Assembly: GCF_014652515.1 (NCBI RefSeq)
Contig: NZ_BMYY01000003.1
Span: forward strand, 248,001 to 312,000
Source of the DNA: Bacterioplanes sanyensis
Lineage (GTDB): Bacteria; Pseudomonadota; Gammaproteobacteria; Pseudomonadales; Oceanobacteraceae
Reading direction: 5' to 3'
DNA: 64,000 nucleotides
The notes under the pieces were generated by a model that was not told where the DNA came from, made no database searches, and saw only the letters and a program-made list of their open reading frames with translations. Made by a program: the position numbers and the translations under genes. This document shows positions 9,751 to 18,497 of this stretch, piece by piece (the stretch's first letter is position 1; the number at the start of each line of letters is the position of its first letter).

Positions 9751-10629
9751 TTATTTGTTTTTGCCGTCTGCGAACAGGGCATCCAGTTTGCTTTCAAAAT
9801 CGTGGTAGTTGAGGTAATCGTACAGCTCCATGCGGGTCTGCATCATATCGACCACTTTGCGCTGATCGCCTTCTTCCAAAATGCTTTGGTAAACCGTTTC
9901 TGCCGCCTTGTTCATGGCACGGAAAGCACTGAGCGGGTACAGCACCATGGCCGCACCCCACTCGCCTAATTGCTCGCGGTTCCACAACTCGGTTTGGCCG
10001 AATTCGGTGATGTTGGCGAGAATCGGCACATCTAAAGCGTCGGCAAAGGCACGGTAGTGCTCTTCGGTTTTTACCGCTTCGGCAAAAATGCCGTCAGCAC
10101 CGGCCTCAACGCAAGCCTGAGCGCGCTCAATGGCGGCCTCTAATCCTTCCTGAGCAAAGGCATCGGTGCGCGCCATGATGAAAAAGCTATCATCTGTGCG
10201 CGCATCCACCGCCGCTTTAATGCGATCGACCATTTCGGCTTTGGAGACAATTTCTTTATTAGGGCGATGGCCGCAGCGCTTTTGCGCTACTTGGTCTTCT
10301 AAGTGCACCGCCGCTGCACCGGCTTTTTCCATCTGCGAGATGGTGCGAGCAATGTTAAAAGCGCCGCCCCAGCCAGTATCGATATCCACCAGCAGGGGCA
10401 AGCTAGAAGCCGACGTAATACGGCGCACATCTTCGAGCACATCGTTGAGCGAGGTCATGCCTAAATCGGGTAAACCATAGGAGGCGTTGGCCACCCCACC
10501 ACCGGACAAATAAATCGCCTGATGGCCAATGCGTTCAGCCATCATGGCAGCGTACGCATTGATGGTGCCGACGATTTGCAGCGGCTGGTTATCAGTCAGC
10601 GCTTGTCTGAATTTTTGACCTGGAGTCAT
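9751..10629 (-). CDS. prpB: Methylisocitrate lyase PrpB
   Basis: Cleaves 2-methylisocitrate to pyruvate and succinate. The 292 residues form an ICL/PEP-mutase-type TIM barrel with the signature KRCGH at 117-121 (catalytic Cys119) and metal-binding acidic residues in VDIDTGWG (81-88). Length and N-terminus match the family. The ATG overlaps the regulator gene's stop by 4 bp (ATGA), so the two are co-translated, and prpC follows 13 bp later. Confidence 0.97.
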   Translation of the reverse strand: MTPGQKFRQALTDNQPLQIVGTINAYAAMMAERIGHQAIYLSGGGVANASYGLPDLGMTSLNDVLEDVRRITSASSLPLLVDIDTGWGGAFNIARTISQMEKAGAAAVHLEDQVAQKRCGHRPNKEIVSKAEMVDRIKAAVDARTDDSFFIMARTDAFAQEGLEAAIERAQACVEAGADGIFAEAVKTEEHYRAFADALDVPILANITEFGQTELWNREQLGEWGAAMVLYPLSAFRAMNKAAETVYQSILEEGDQRKVVDMMQTRMELYDYLNYHDFESKLDALFADGKNK

Positions 10630-11291
10630 GCTTGACCCTCCTGTTCTAGACGGTGTTCAAGATTGATGAGCGACGTCTGAATATGACGACGCATGAGTAG
10701 TTCGGCGAGTTCGGCATCGCGTGCGCTGATGGCCTCAACGATGCGCTGGTGTTCGATTAACGCCTGCTGGGGGCGCTTGTTACTGGTGGATGTTTGATAG
10801 CGGTACATGCGCACTAGGTGGTACAGCTCGCCACACAGCATTTGATGTAAACGCGCGTTGCAGCTGCCTTTCACAATGCGATAGTGAAAATCCAAGTCGC
10901 CGGCTTTCTGGTAATAGGCCAGCCCCTGCTCTTCTTGAATGTTCTGCTCGTGCTGTTTAAGCAATGCCTGCAGCTCGGCAATTTCGTCATCGGGCATGCG
11001 CTGTGCTGCCAAGCGACAGGCCATGCTTTCCAGCTCGACCCGTATTTCATAAATATCACGCAGCTCTGCCAAGCTGAGCGACACCACCCGGGCGCCAGCA
11101 TGGGGAATGCGCACCACTAAATGCCTGGCTTCCAGTTTTTGAATGGCCTCGCGCATCGGCGCACGGCTGCCACCGTAGCGCTCCACCAGCTGCTGCTCCG
11201 ACAAACGATCACCCGGCTTGAGCTCGCCCCGCACGATGGCGGTGGTCAGCTCTGTGAATACTTTCTCTGCCAGGGTTGCGTTGTCGGCCAT
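10626..11291 (-). CDS. GntR-family (FCD) regulator of the prp operon
   Basis: Transcription factor of 221 residues with an N-terminal winged helix (about 8-70; [30 protein letters not shown]) and a C-terminal FCD ligand-binding domain (about 80-215) with characteristic Asp/His metal-site residues. It is the first gene of the prpB-prpC-acnD-prpF operon and overlaps prpB by 4 bp. By analogy with GntR regulators in front of AcnD-type prp operons, it probably represses the operon until a methylcitrate-cycle intermediate binds; ligand and direction are inference. Two matching palindromes upstream are likely operators. Confidence 0.9.
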   Translation of the reverse strand: MADNATLAEKVFTELTTAIVRGELKPGDRLSEQQLVERYGGSRAPMREAIQKLEARHLVVRIPHAGARVVSLSLAELRDIYEIRVELESMACRLAAQRMPDDEIAELQALLKQHEQNIQEEQGLAYYQKAGDLDFHYRIVKGSCNARLHQMLCGELYHLVRMYRYQTSTSNKRPQQALIEHQRIVEAISARDAELAELLMRRHIQTSLINLEHRLEQEGQA

Positions 11292-11296
11292 GCACT

Positions 11297-11306
11297 TTGT
11301 CTACAA
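11297..11306. promoter_or_regulatory. Operator-like half-palindrome TTGTCTACAA (start-proximal)
   Basis: Matches the perfect palindrome at 11370-11379 in 9 of 10 bases and lies 5 bp upstream of the GntR-gene ATG. GntR/FCD regulators typically bind TNGTNNNACNA-type sites, which both copies fit. A repressor bound here would block transcription or early elongation. Binding is inferred. Confidence 0.6.
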
Positions 11307-11316
11307 TTGCTTAACT

Positions 11317-11379
11317 TATTGGCCAAGAATACGCTTGAAATAACAGATTTCAAGTAAAAAACCACAAGATTGTATACAA
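11317..11379 (-). promoter_or_regulatory. prp operon promoter region with operator TTGTATACAA
   Basis: On the minus strand TTGAAA and TATTCT, 16 bp apart, could serve as -35 and -10. The perfect palindrome TTGTATACAA (11370-11379) lies upstream of them. A second perfect inverted repeat, CTTGAAAT-N5-ATTTCAAG (11334-11354), overlaps the proposed -35. These are sequence-pattern assignments only. Confidence 0.5.
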
Positions 11380-11410
11380 CCAAAGCATTGGACGGGATTT
11401 CAACGCACAA

Positions 11411-11437
11411 AAAAGCCGGCATTGCGCCGGCTTTGTC
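11411..11437 (-). terminator. rraA terminator
   Basis: Inverted repeat AAGCCGGC / GCCGGCTT (with a short ATTGC loop) within 11413-11434, followed on the minus strand by TTTTTTG. It lies about 25-50 bp downstream of the rraA stop and closes that operon before the prp promoter. Confidence 0.8.
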
Positions 11438-11460
11438 GACCATTCCTTTGGTGATGCGCT

Positions 11461-11952
11461 TTACGCTGGCATCGACAGCGCCTCAGGCGAGACGATCACA
11501 CCGTTATTGTCGGCATAAACAAACTGCCCAGGCACAAAGGTAACGCCGCCAAACTTCACTTCGACGTTCACATCGCCCAAGCCGCGCTTGTCGGTCTTTA
11601 GCGGGTTGGTCGCCAACGCTTGCACGCCCAGATCGGTTTCCATAATCACGTCAACGTCGCGAATGCAGCCGTAAATGATGATGCCTTCCCAGCCATTGCT
11701 GGCGGCTTTTTCGGCCAGCATATCGCCCAGCAAGGCATGGCGCAGGGAGCCACCGCCATCGACCACCATCACTTTGCCCGTGCCATCGGTATCGACCAGC
11801 TCTTTGACTTTGGAGTTGTCCTCGAAGCACTTCACGGTGACGATTTCACCGCCAAAAGATTCGCGGCCACCGTAGTTGTTGAACATGGGCTCAACCACTT
11901 GCACCAGTTGCGGATACTCATCGCATAAATCTGGGGTTACGTAATCGCTCAT
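11461..11952 (-). CDS. rraA: RraA family protein, regulator of RNase E activity
   Basis: 163-residue member of the RraA/MenG-like family. In E. coli, trimeric RraA binds RNase E (and its scaffold) and inhibits mRNA decay. Conserved features include [25 protein letters not shown] (27-51), [15 protein letters not shown] and YGCIRDVD. Some relatives are 4-hydroxy-4-methyl-2-oxoglutarate aldolases, but the length and the N-terminal TPDLCDEYP fit the RraA subgroup. It is last in a minus-strand run after ppsA; its ATG overlaps the preceding gene's stop by 4 bp. Its proposed target gene, rne, is 7 kb away. Confidence 0.9.
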   Translation of the reverse strand: MSDYVTPDLCDEYPQLVQVVEPMFNNYGGRESFGGEIVTVKCFEDNSKVKELVDTDGTGKVMVVDGGGSLRHALLGDMLAEKAASNGWEGIIIYGCIRDVDVIMETDLGVQALATNPLKTDKRGLGDVNVEVKFGGVTFVPGQFVYADNNGVIVSPEALSMPA

Positions 11953-12578
11953 AGTCCTTCCTTATTGAGTTGTTGAATGTCTTGCACTTCGAAATAGAAC
12001 TCACCCGGCGCAGCATCGGTCAAGGATCGCCACATGGCGCTGGCGACCTGCGTCGCCGGCATGGCCTGATAACGCCCCCACCCCGGGTGCGCCAGTAACT
12101 TGCCGGCCAAATGCTCCAGCCCTCGATGCTGCGAGCGCTGCCCCAACAGCACCGACGGCTGCATAAACACTAATCGCTCAAAGCCAATGGCGGCTACCTG
12201 CTGCTGCATCTGACCCTTGAGGCGGTTGTAGAGAAAGGGGGATTGCGCATTGGCACCGATGGCGCTCAGTATGCAAGCGCGCTGGGCGCCCAGCGCTTTG
12301 GCTTGCTGCGCAAACTGCACCACCAGATCACGGTCCACCGCCGCCAAACCCGCACGGCCCGCTTGTTTGCGCGTGGTGCCCAGGGTGCAAAAGAAGTCCG
12401 TCACAGGTGTTTCCATAGGCGGATTGATTGCCAACCAGTGCAACTTGGCATGCTGCCAACTTGGCTGCGTGCGCACGGGCGCCAGCACCTGTTGATAGCG
12501 CTCGTCAGCCAATAAGCAGGACAACAGCGCTTGGCCCGTCAGCCCTGTCGCCCCTACCAACAGCGCCGTGCGCTTCAC
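11949..12578 (-). CDS. NAD(P)-binding Rossmann protein (TIP30/HTATIP2-like)
   Basis: 209-residue short-chain dehydrogenase/epimerase-like protein. The N-terminal dinucleotide-binding motif [11 protein letters not shown] lies at residues 8-18 and a [12 protein letters not shown] segment (Tyr and Lys of the active site) is near residue 120. Substrate unknown. The start is GTG at 12578, overlapping the upstream hydrolase stop by 4 bp (GTGA); it in turn overlaps rraA. The tight packing ppsA-hydrolase-this gene-rraA suggests one transcript. Related proteins are annotated as oxidoreductases without a known reaction. Confidence 0.75.
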   Translation of the reverse strand: MKRTALLVGATGLTGQALLSCLLADERYQQVLAPVRTQPSWQHAKLHWLAINPPMETPVTDFFCTLGTTRKQAGRAGLAAVDRDLVVQFAQQAKALGAQRACILSAIGANAQSPFLYNRLKGQMQQQVAAIGFERLVFMQPSVLLGQRSQHRGLEHLAGKLLAHPGWGRYQAMPATQVASAMWRSLTDAAPGEFYFEVQDIQQLNKEGL

Positions 12579-13558
12579 GCTCCGTCATCCTGAGGCTGGC
12601 CAGCAGACAGTTCGCGCCCCAAACACCAGTTGCTGATCATGGGCCAGACTTCCTTGGCAGCCTGCTGACTGACGACCATATCAACGTGGCCATAGTCACG
12701 TTGAAAACCCTCCGCCTTGCCTAGGCGCACGTATTGCAAAGGCCCGCCGTACAGCGAGGCAAAGCGCTGACAATAAGGCTCAGGGTCAGAGCGGTCGGCC
12801 GCGGCGGCTAATGACAACAACGGCACCTCACCGGCTTGCCAGCCAGGCATTAACTTGCGTTTGGGGCGGCGAAAGCGCCACTCGCCAAACCAGTCGTGAC
12901 GGCGCAAATATTCATTGACCAAGCCCGCCGGCTCAGATTCAGGGCCAATTTTCAGGCGTCGGCCACTGATCTCACCGCGCCGCTTAATCCAGCGCCGCAA
13001 ACCAAAGCCCAGCAAGGGCAACCACAAATAGCGTGGCCGGCGAATGACCTGGGTGCCCAACAGCACACAGCTGTGCACATTTTCCCGTGTCAGTACGCCA
13101 CTGGCGATGGCCGACGCCAAAATCACTCCGCCCAGCGAGTGCCCAACCCAAACGGGTGGCCGGCCACTGCGCTCCAGCAGAAAGTCGTTAATGGCACCGA
13201 TGTCGAACTCAACGTAGCGTTGCAAGGTGTTGTTGCGATAATCCAGGTTGCGCGGGCTTAAACCGTGGCCGCGCTGATCGAGCAGCCATACGTCTAAGCC
13301 CTGCTCAATCAAGTGACGGGCCAAACCGATGCCACGCTGCGACCACCAAAAACGTCGATTGGTGAAGCTGCCATGCACCAGCACCACCGGTTGGCCGCCT
13401 TGATGGCGACCATCGGCATAGCTCAGGTGAGTTAAAGCCAGCTGCACGCTGCGGTCCGGATCGCGATTGTGCTTTACCAGGTAAACATCTTCGGCCAAAG
13501 GCCCTTGCTGTTCGGCCCGCATTAAGCTGACCGGAAACAGCGCACTGCTGCTTTTCAT
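12575..13558 (-). CDS. Alpha/beta hydrolase
   Basis: 327-residue alpha/beta-hydrolase-fold protein. The oxyanion-hole HGSF motif is at about residue 80, the nucleophile elbow GHSLGG (Ser) at about 148, and the general-base His in YGHVDMV near the C-terminus. DQRGHGLSPRNLDY is a typical cap-preceding motif. No signal peptide. The ATG lies 7 bp after the ppsA stop, so it is probably translated from the ppsA transcript. The substrate (ester, lipid or other) cannot be told from sequence. Confidence 0.8.
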   Translation of the reverse strand: MKSSSALFPVSLMRAEQQGPLAEDVYLVKHNRDPDRSVQLALTHLSYADGRHQGGQPVVLVHGSFTNRRFWWSQRGIGLARHLIEQGLDVWLLDQRGHGLSPRNLDYRNNTLQRYVEFDIGAINDFLLERSGRPPVWVGHSLGGVILASAIASGVLTRENVHSCVLLGTQVIRRPRYLWLPLLGFGLRRWIKRRGEISGRRLKIGPESEPAGLVNEYLRRHDWFGEWRFRRPKRKLMPGWQAGEVPLLSLAAAADRSDPEPYCQRFASLYGGPLQYVRLGKAEGFQRDYGHVDMVVSQQAAKEVWPMISNWCLGRELSAGQPQDDGA

Positions 13559-13565
13559 GAAGCTG

Positions 13566-15935
13566 TTAGTTGTCCTTATCGGCGAGGAAGAACCAGGTAT
13601 CCATCACCGAATCCGGGTTGAGCGACACACTGTCGATGCCGTGCTCCATCAACCAGCGAGCGAAATCCGGATGGTCCGACGGCCCTTGACCGCAAATGCC
13701 AATGTATTTACCGGCTTTTTTACAGGCGTTAATGGCGTTTTCCAGCAGCGCCAAAATGGCGGGGTTACGCTCATCAAACAGGTGAGCAATGATGCCGGAG
13801 TCACGATCCAGCCCCAGGGTTAACTGGGTTAAATCGTTAGAGCCGACAGAGAAGCCATCAAAGTGCTCCAAGAACTGCTCAGCCAGCACCGCATTGGCCG
13901 GCAGCTCGCACATCATGATTAAGCGCAAATCGTTTTCGCCGCGCTTTAAGCCGTTTTCAGCCAGCAGCTCCACCACCTGCTCGGCTTCACCCGGCGTGCG
14001 CACAAAGGGCACCATGATTTCAACGTTGGTAAAGCCCATGTCGTTGCGTACGCGACGCATGGCACGGCATTCCAGCTCAAAACAGTCGCGGAAGTTTTTA
14101 GAGATGTAGCGCGACGCACCACGGAAGCCCAGCATCGGGTTTTCTTCTTCCGGCTCGTACAAACGGCCGCCAATTAAATTGGCGTATTCATTCGATTTAA
14201 AGTCCGACAAACGCACAATCACGCGCTTAGGCCAGAACGCCGCCGCCAGGGTGGAAATCCCTTCCACCAGTTTGTCGACGTAGAAGTCCACCGGGCTTGA
14301 ATAACCAGAAATACGGCGTTCAACGGTGGGTTTGATTTCCTCGGGCAGGCTGTCAAAGTTCAGCAGTGCTTTTGGATGCACGCCGATCATGCGGTTAATA
14401 ATAAATTCCAACCGCGCCAAGCCCACACCGGCGTTAGGCAAGCCCTGAAAATCAAAAGCGCGATCCGGGTTGCCGACGTTCATCATGATTTTAAACGGCA
14501 GCTCCGGCATAGACTCAACGCTGTTGCGGCGAATATCAAAGTTTAATGCGCCTTCATAGACCAAGCCGGTGTCACCCTCGGCACAGGAGACGGTGACTTC
14601 TTGGCCATCGCTTAACAGCTGGGTGGCGTCTTCGCAGCCCACCACCGCAGGAATGCCCAGTTCACGCGCAATAATCGCCGCGTGGCAGGTACGACCACCG
14701 CGATTGGTCACGATGGCAGAGGCACGCTTCATCACCGGCTCCCAATCTGGGTCGGTCATGTCAGCTACTAAAACATCGCCAGGTTTTACTTGATCCATCT
14801 CGTCGATGGAGTCGATCACCCGTACTGGGCCTTTGCCAATGCGATGGCCAATGCTGCGCCCTTCGACCAACACTTTGCCGGTCTCTTGCAGCAAATAGCG
14901 CTCCATGACGGTTTTGCTGGCACGGCTTTTTACCGTTTCCGGGCGCGCTTGCACTATGTATAAGCGGCCATCATCGCCGTCTTTGGCCCATTCGATGTCC
15001 ATCGGCCGACCGTAGTGCTGTTCAATGATCATCGCCTGGCGCGCCAGCCCTTCGATTTCCGCGTCATTGATGGAGAACACTTGGCGCTCGGCGCGATCAA
15101 CGCGCTGGGTTTCTACCGACTTACCGACCGAAGCATCCTGGTTGTAGACCATCTTGATGGCCTTGGCCCCAAGATTGCGGCGCAAAATCGCTGGGCGGTT
15201 GTTTTGCAGGTTTTCTTTGTGAACGTAAAACTCGTCTGGGTTCACGGCGCCTTGCACCACGGTTTCACCCAAGCCATACGAGCTGGTAATAAATACGACT
15301 TGGTCAAAACCCGACTCAGTATCCAGGGTAAACATCACACCACTGGACGCCGTTTCACTGCGCACCATGCGCTGCACGCCTGCCGACAGCGCCACTTTGT
15401 GATGGTCAAAACCCTGGTGCTCACGATAAGCAATGGCACGGTCGTTAAACAATGAGGCAAACACATCGCGAATGGCGTGCTTAACGTTGTCGATGCCGAC
15501 GATGTTGAGGTGGGTTTCTTGCTGACCGGCAAACGACGCATCGGGCAAGTCTTCGGCGGTGGCCGACGAGCGCACTGCAACCGCCATCTTGCTATTGCCG
15601 CCTTGCAGCTTGCTGAAGGCTTCTTCTACGCCAGCCTCCAATGCCGGCGGCAGCGGCGCTTCAAGAATCCAGTTACGGATGCGAGCGCCGGTCTCTGTCA
15701 GCATGCGAATGTCGTCCACATCCAGCGCTTTCAGCTCGGCATTAATGCGTTCGTCCAAGCCTTGGTAGGACAAAAACTCACGGTATGCATCCGCCGTGGT
15801 TGCAAAACCATTGGGAACAGTAACGCCTGCGTTGGCCAGATTACTGATCATTTCACCGAGCGATGCATTCTTGCCACCTACCCGCTCTACATCGCCCATG
15901 GACACCTGATCAAACCAGAGTACGTAATCGGTCAA
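13566..15935 (-). CDS. ppsA: Phosphoenolpyruvate synthase PpsA
   Basis: Converts pyruvate and ATP to PEP, AMP and phosphate, the gluconeogenic entry point. All three domains are present in 789 residues: N-terminal ATP-binding ([15 protein letters not shown], about 19-33), the swivelling phosphohistidine domain ([22 protein letters not shown]) and the C-terminal PEP/pyruvate barrel ([15 protein letters not shown]). The start is TTG at 15935, supported by an AGGAG 7 bp upstream and by homology that begins at TDYVLWFDQ; no better ATG exists. It is divergent from its regulator ppsR. In this organism it would also recycle pyruvate produced by the methylcitrate cycle. Confidence 0.97.
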   Translation of the reverse strand: MTDYVLWFDQVSMGDVERVGGKNASLGEMISNLANAGVTVPNGFATTADAYREFLSYQGLDERINAELKALDVDDIRMLTETGARIRNWILEAPLPPALEAGVEEAFSKLQGGNSKMAVAVRSSATAEDLPDASFAGQQETHLNIVGIDNVKHAIRDVFASLFNDRAIAYREHQGFDHHKVALSAGVQRMVRSETASSGVMFTLDTESGFDQVVFITSSYGLGETVVQGAVNPDEFYVHKENLQNNRPAILRRNLGAKAIKMVYNQDASVGKSVETQRVDRAERQVFSINDAEIEGLARQAMIIEQHYGRPMDIEWAKDGDDGRLYIVQARPETVKSRASKTVMERYLLQETGKVLVEGRSIGHRIGKGPVRVIDSIDEMDQVKPGDVLVADMTDPDWEPVMKRASAIVTNRGGRTCHAAIIARELGIPAVVGCEDATQLLSDGQEVTVSCAEGDTGLVYEGALNFDIRRNSVESMPELPFKIMMNVGNPDRAFDFQGLPNAGVGLARLEFIINRMIGVHPKALLNFDSLPEEIKPTVERRISGYSSPVDFYVDKLVEGISTLAAAFWPKRVIVRLSDFKSNEYANLIGGRLYEPEEENPMLGFRGASRYISKNFRDCFELECRAMRRVRNDMGFTNVEIMVPFVRTPGEAEQVVELLAENGLKRGENDLRLIMMCELPANAVLAEQFLEHFDGFSVGSNDLTQLTLGLDRDSGIIAHLFDERNPAILALLENAINACKKAGKYIGICGQGPSDHPDFARWLMEHGIDSVSLNPDSVMDTWFFLADKDN

Positions 15936-16017
15936 CGCCCTTCTCCTGTCTTTTTCAATGGCTTATCGCTATGATTCGCAGCGCGTAATAGTAAAAGTAC
16001 CCAGAGCAAATTTCTAC

Positions 16018-16839
16018 ATGAAGCGATACGCATTCTTCATTTCCGATGGCACCGGCATTACCGCAGAAACGCTGGGGAATAGCCTGCTCGCCCAGTTTGA
16101 GCGCTTAGAATTCGAGCGCATTACCATGCCCTACGTTGACGACGAAGAAAAAGCGCACGCGGCGGTGGCAAAGATGAATCAAGCCGCCCAGGACAGCGGT
16201 CAGCCGGTGATTTTGTTCGACACCATTGTCAATAAAAGCATTCGCGCCATCGTCGACTCGGCTAACGCTTTTAAGGTGGATATTTTTGCCACCTTTTTGG
16301 CGCCGCTGGAGCAAGAGCTGGGCACCGAGTCGTCTTACAGCGTGGGCAAGTCGCACCTAGCGACCGACAGCCACGACTATCAAGCGCGCATTGATGCCAT
16401 TAATTTTGCCCTGGATAACGACGACGGCGCACGCACACGGCAATACGCCGAGGCCGATATCATTTTGGTGGGCGTGTCGCGCTGCGGTAAAACCCCCACC
16501 AGCTTGTACATGGCGATGCAGTTTGGCATTAAAGCGGCCAACTACCCGCTAACAGAAGAAGACATGCTGGATTTAAAACTGCCGAAATCCCTCAGCGAGC
16601 ATCGCGACAAGCTCTACGGCTTGTCGATTGACCCGGACCGCTTAGCGCTCATTCGCAGCGAGCGCCGTGCTAACAGCCGTTACGCCTCGCTCAAGCAGTG
16701 CTACCTCGAAGTCGAAGAAGTGGAGCTGCTGTATCAACGCGAGCGTATTCCTTACATCAGCACCACCGCCCGCTCCATCGAAGAAATCGCCACCCGCATT
16801 TTGGCCGATACCGGGCTGCAGCGACGGTTAAAGACCTAA
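16018..16839 (+). CDS. ppsR: PEP synthase regulatory protein PpsR (kinase/pyrophosphorylase)
   Basis: Bifunctional DUF299 protein that inactivates PpsA by ADP-dependent phosphorylation of a threonine and reactivates it by phosphate-dependent dephosphorylation. It shows the N-terminal [18 protein letters not shown] (about 6-23) and the P-loop [16 protein letters not shown] start it at the ATG at 16018 ([11 protein letters not shown], 273 residues); the frame is open to 15958, but those 20 residues lack homology. It is divergent from ppsA with 82 bp between starts, the standard arrangement. Confidence 0.95.
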   Translation: MKRYAFFISDGTGITAETLGNSLLAQFERLEFERITMPYVDDEEKAHAAVAKMNQAAQDSGQPVILFDTIVNKSIRAIVDSANAFKVDIFATFLAPLEQELGTESSYSVGKSHLATDSHDYQARIDAINFALDNDDGARTRQYAEADIILVGVSRCGKTPTSLYMAMQFGIKAANYPLTEEDMLDLKLPKSLSEHRDKLYGLSIDPDRLALIRSERRANSRYASLKQCYLEVEEVELLYQRERIPYISTTARSIEEIATRILADTGLQRRLKT

Positions 16840-16846
16840 TACACCC

Positions 16847-17683
16847 CTAAGAGTTCAAGCCGTTCATTGCGCTAGCAATTTGCCGTGAGTGGCTATACAC
16901 CAAGCGATGATCGGCACCCGGAACATTCACATACTGCCACGGCTTGACACTGTCGCGCGCTAGCTGCTGATGGCGCTCATGCATCGCCTGGGGCGATAAA
17001 CTGCCAACAAAACTCATGCCAGCCACCGGCGGCTGCCACTCAACAAAAGATGGTGCATGCTGCTCCAACTCCGCCGCCACCGTCGCTAAAGCCCTAGCAA
17101 AGCCCGCGGGGTTTTCCGCCAAACGCTGCATGGTTAAGCGATCGGCTTGAGCATTGTCTGGCCGCTTAGGCGAGACAATATCTAAAAAATGGCGGTACAG
17201 GGCCTCCTCTTGCGGCTTAATCGCCAACTGGTGTGACAGCTGGCGGTAATCGGCCGCTTTGCTTAATAACACATCAGCATTGCAGCCGCCGAGCATGGCC
17301 GGCTCCAGCAAAAATAATCGACCGTGCAAATCATGCTGCTGTAACCAAGCCCAAGCGACCATGCCGCCGAAGGAATAGCCAGCCATATCAAAAGACGTCC
17401 AGTCCAGCCGTTGCAGCAGCTCTTGCAGCTGTTGCGCATAGGCACTAGCGCGCCAAGGCTGCTCGGTTAAAAAATACGACTGACCCATTTCCGCCAAGTC
17501 GATGAGCAGTACCTCTGACCAGCCTTTTAAATAATTGCTGACGTAGGTCCAAGTATTTTCACCGGCGACGCCAGAGCCATGCACCATCACCATGCGCGGA
17601 CCACCGGCATACTGAGGGTATTGCAGTAACAACGCATGTTGATGCGCACTGGCGGTGTTTACATTAATCGGATGTCGTTCCAT
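16847..17683 (-). CDS. Alpha/beta hydrolase at the end of the Fil/Fap-like cluster
   Basis: 278 residues with an alpha/beta-hydrolase fold: HGSGVAGENTW oxyanion region (about 36-46), nucleophile elbow GYSFGG at about 104-109 and a C-terminal GADHRLVYSHSRQIA carrying the likely catalytic His. No signal peptide, so probably cytoplasmic. It overlaps the upstream DUF4124 gene by 20 bp, so it seems to belong to the same transcript. Whether it takes part in the envelope system or is only a transcriptional passenger is open. It ends 7 bp from the convergent ppsR. Confidence 0.78.
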   Translation of the reverse strand: MERHPINVNTASAHQHALLLQYPQYAGGPRMVMVHGSGVAGENTWTYVSNYLKGWSEVLLIDLAEMGQSYFLTEQPWRASAYAQQLQELLQRLDWTSFDMAGYSFGGMVAWAWLQQHDLHGRLFLLEPAMLGGCNADVLLSKAADYRQLSHQLAIKPQEEALYRHFLDIVSPKRPDNAQADRLTMQRLAENPAGFARALATVAAELEQHAPSFVEWQPPVAGMSFVGSLSPQAMHERHQQLARDSVKPWQYVNVPGADHRLVYSHSRQIASAMNGLNS

Positions 17684-18497
17684 AAAACCATTGTGCTGTT
17701 AGGGACCAAGGCTGCTTAACCTGCGCTTCTGGCACCAAGGCGATGACATAACGCACTTGTGGATCACGAATTTCAAGCAGGGATTCAAATTGAGCCATAC
17801 GCGCCCAGCTGGCGGCTTGTTGCACGCCATTTAACTGGGGCAGCCAATACAGGGGGTGTAACTGGTCGTTAAGTAATAATAACGCTGGGCGCAAACCTTC
17901 GCCTTGACTCACCAAACGCAGCTGTCGCGGCGCTTGGGCTGGGCCAGCCAGGGCAAAATACCAACCACGATAATGCTGTAGCTTTTTGTTTGGCTGCTGC
18001 CACAACAACGGCTGAGCGCGCGCAAACGAAGAAAATGCCGCCATTTTCTCTACGGGCAACGCGTCTTTAAAAGCAAATAAATAGCGCTCACAGCAGTTTT
18101 GCGGCGCATTTTTTACGCGAAAAGGCGGAATCAATATATGATCAAACACGGCTTCTTGCGGCGCGCTATCCGCCTTGCCCTCGCCAGGCTCATAGGTTTG
18201 CCGATGGGTGGTGCCCTGTTCATCGACCCAAATATAAAATGGCGGATTTTCTTGCTGATATTGCTGCTGGCGACGCTTGACCTCGGCCTCATCGGGGAAG
18301 TCATCAGGATCAACTGCCATGCCATCTGGCTCGGCGCTGTTTGACTTGCTCTGTTCTCCAGCTCTGTTAGCCGCCTTGTCATCGGCCGACGATGAACCCA
18401 GTTTAGGGCTGTTGTGCACCCGCCCCTGCTCATCGACCCAAGTGTAATAGTCACTGTCAGCCCAAGCTGGCCCGCAGGCCAGCATTAGGCACAGCAT
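17664..18497 (-). CDS. Exported DUF4124-repeat protein (FilE-like)
   Basis: 277 residues with a signal peptide (MLCLMLACGPAWA, cleavage before DSDYYTW), so periplasmic. Two DUF4124-type units, YYTWVDEQGRVHNSP (about 16-30) and FYIWVDEQGTTHRQTYEPGE (about 88-107), flank a charged linker. The C-terminal half (YFALAGPAQAPRQLRLVSQG ... PALLLLNDQLHPLYW) recalls MalM-like periplasmic domains, a tentative resemblance. The start at 18497 is fixed by TAATG overlap with the FadL-like gene; the frame is open to 18587 but would run into that gene. By position it matches the accessory protein I recall as FilE in Acinetobacter. Confidence 0.75.
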   Translation of the reverse strand: MLCLMLACGPAWADSDYYTWVDEQGRVHNSPKLGSSSADDKAANRAGEQSKSNSAEPDGMAVDPDDFPDEAEVKRRQQQYQQENPPFYIWVDEQGTTHRQTYEPGEGKADSAPQEAVFDHILIPPFRVKNAPQNCCERYLFAFKDALPVEKMAAFSSFARAQPLLWQQPNKKLQHYRGWYFALAGPAQAPRQLRLVSQGEGLRPALLLLNDQLHPLYWLPQLNGVQQAASWARMAQFESLLEIRDPQVRYVIALVPEAQVKQPWSLTAQWFYGTTSD

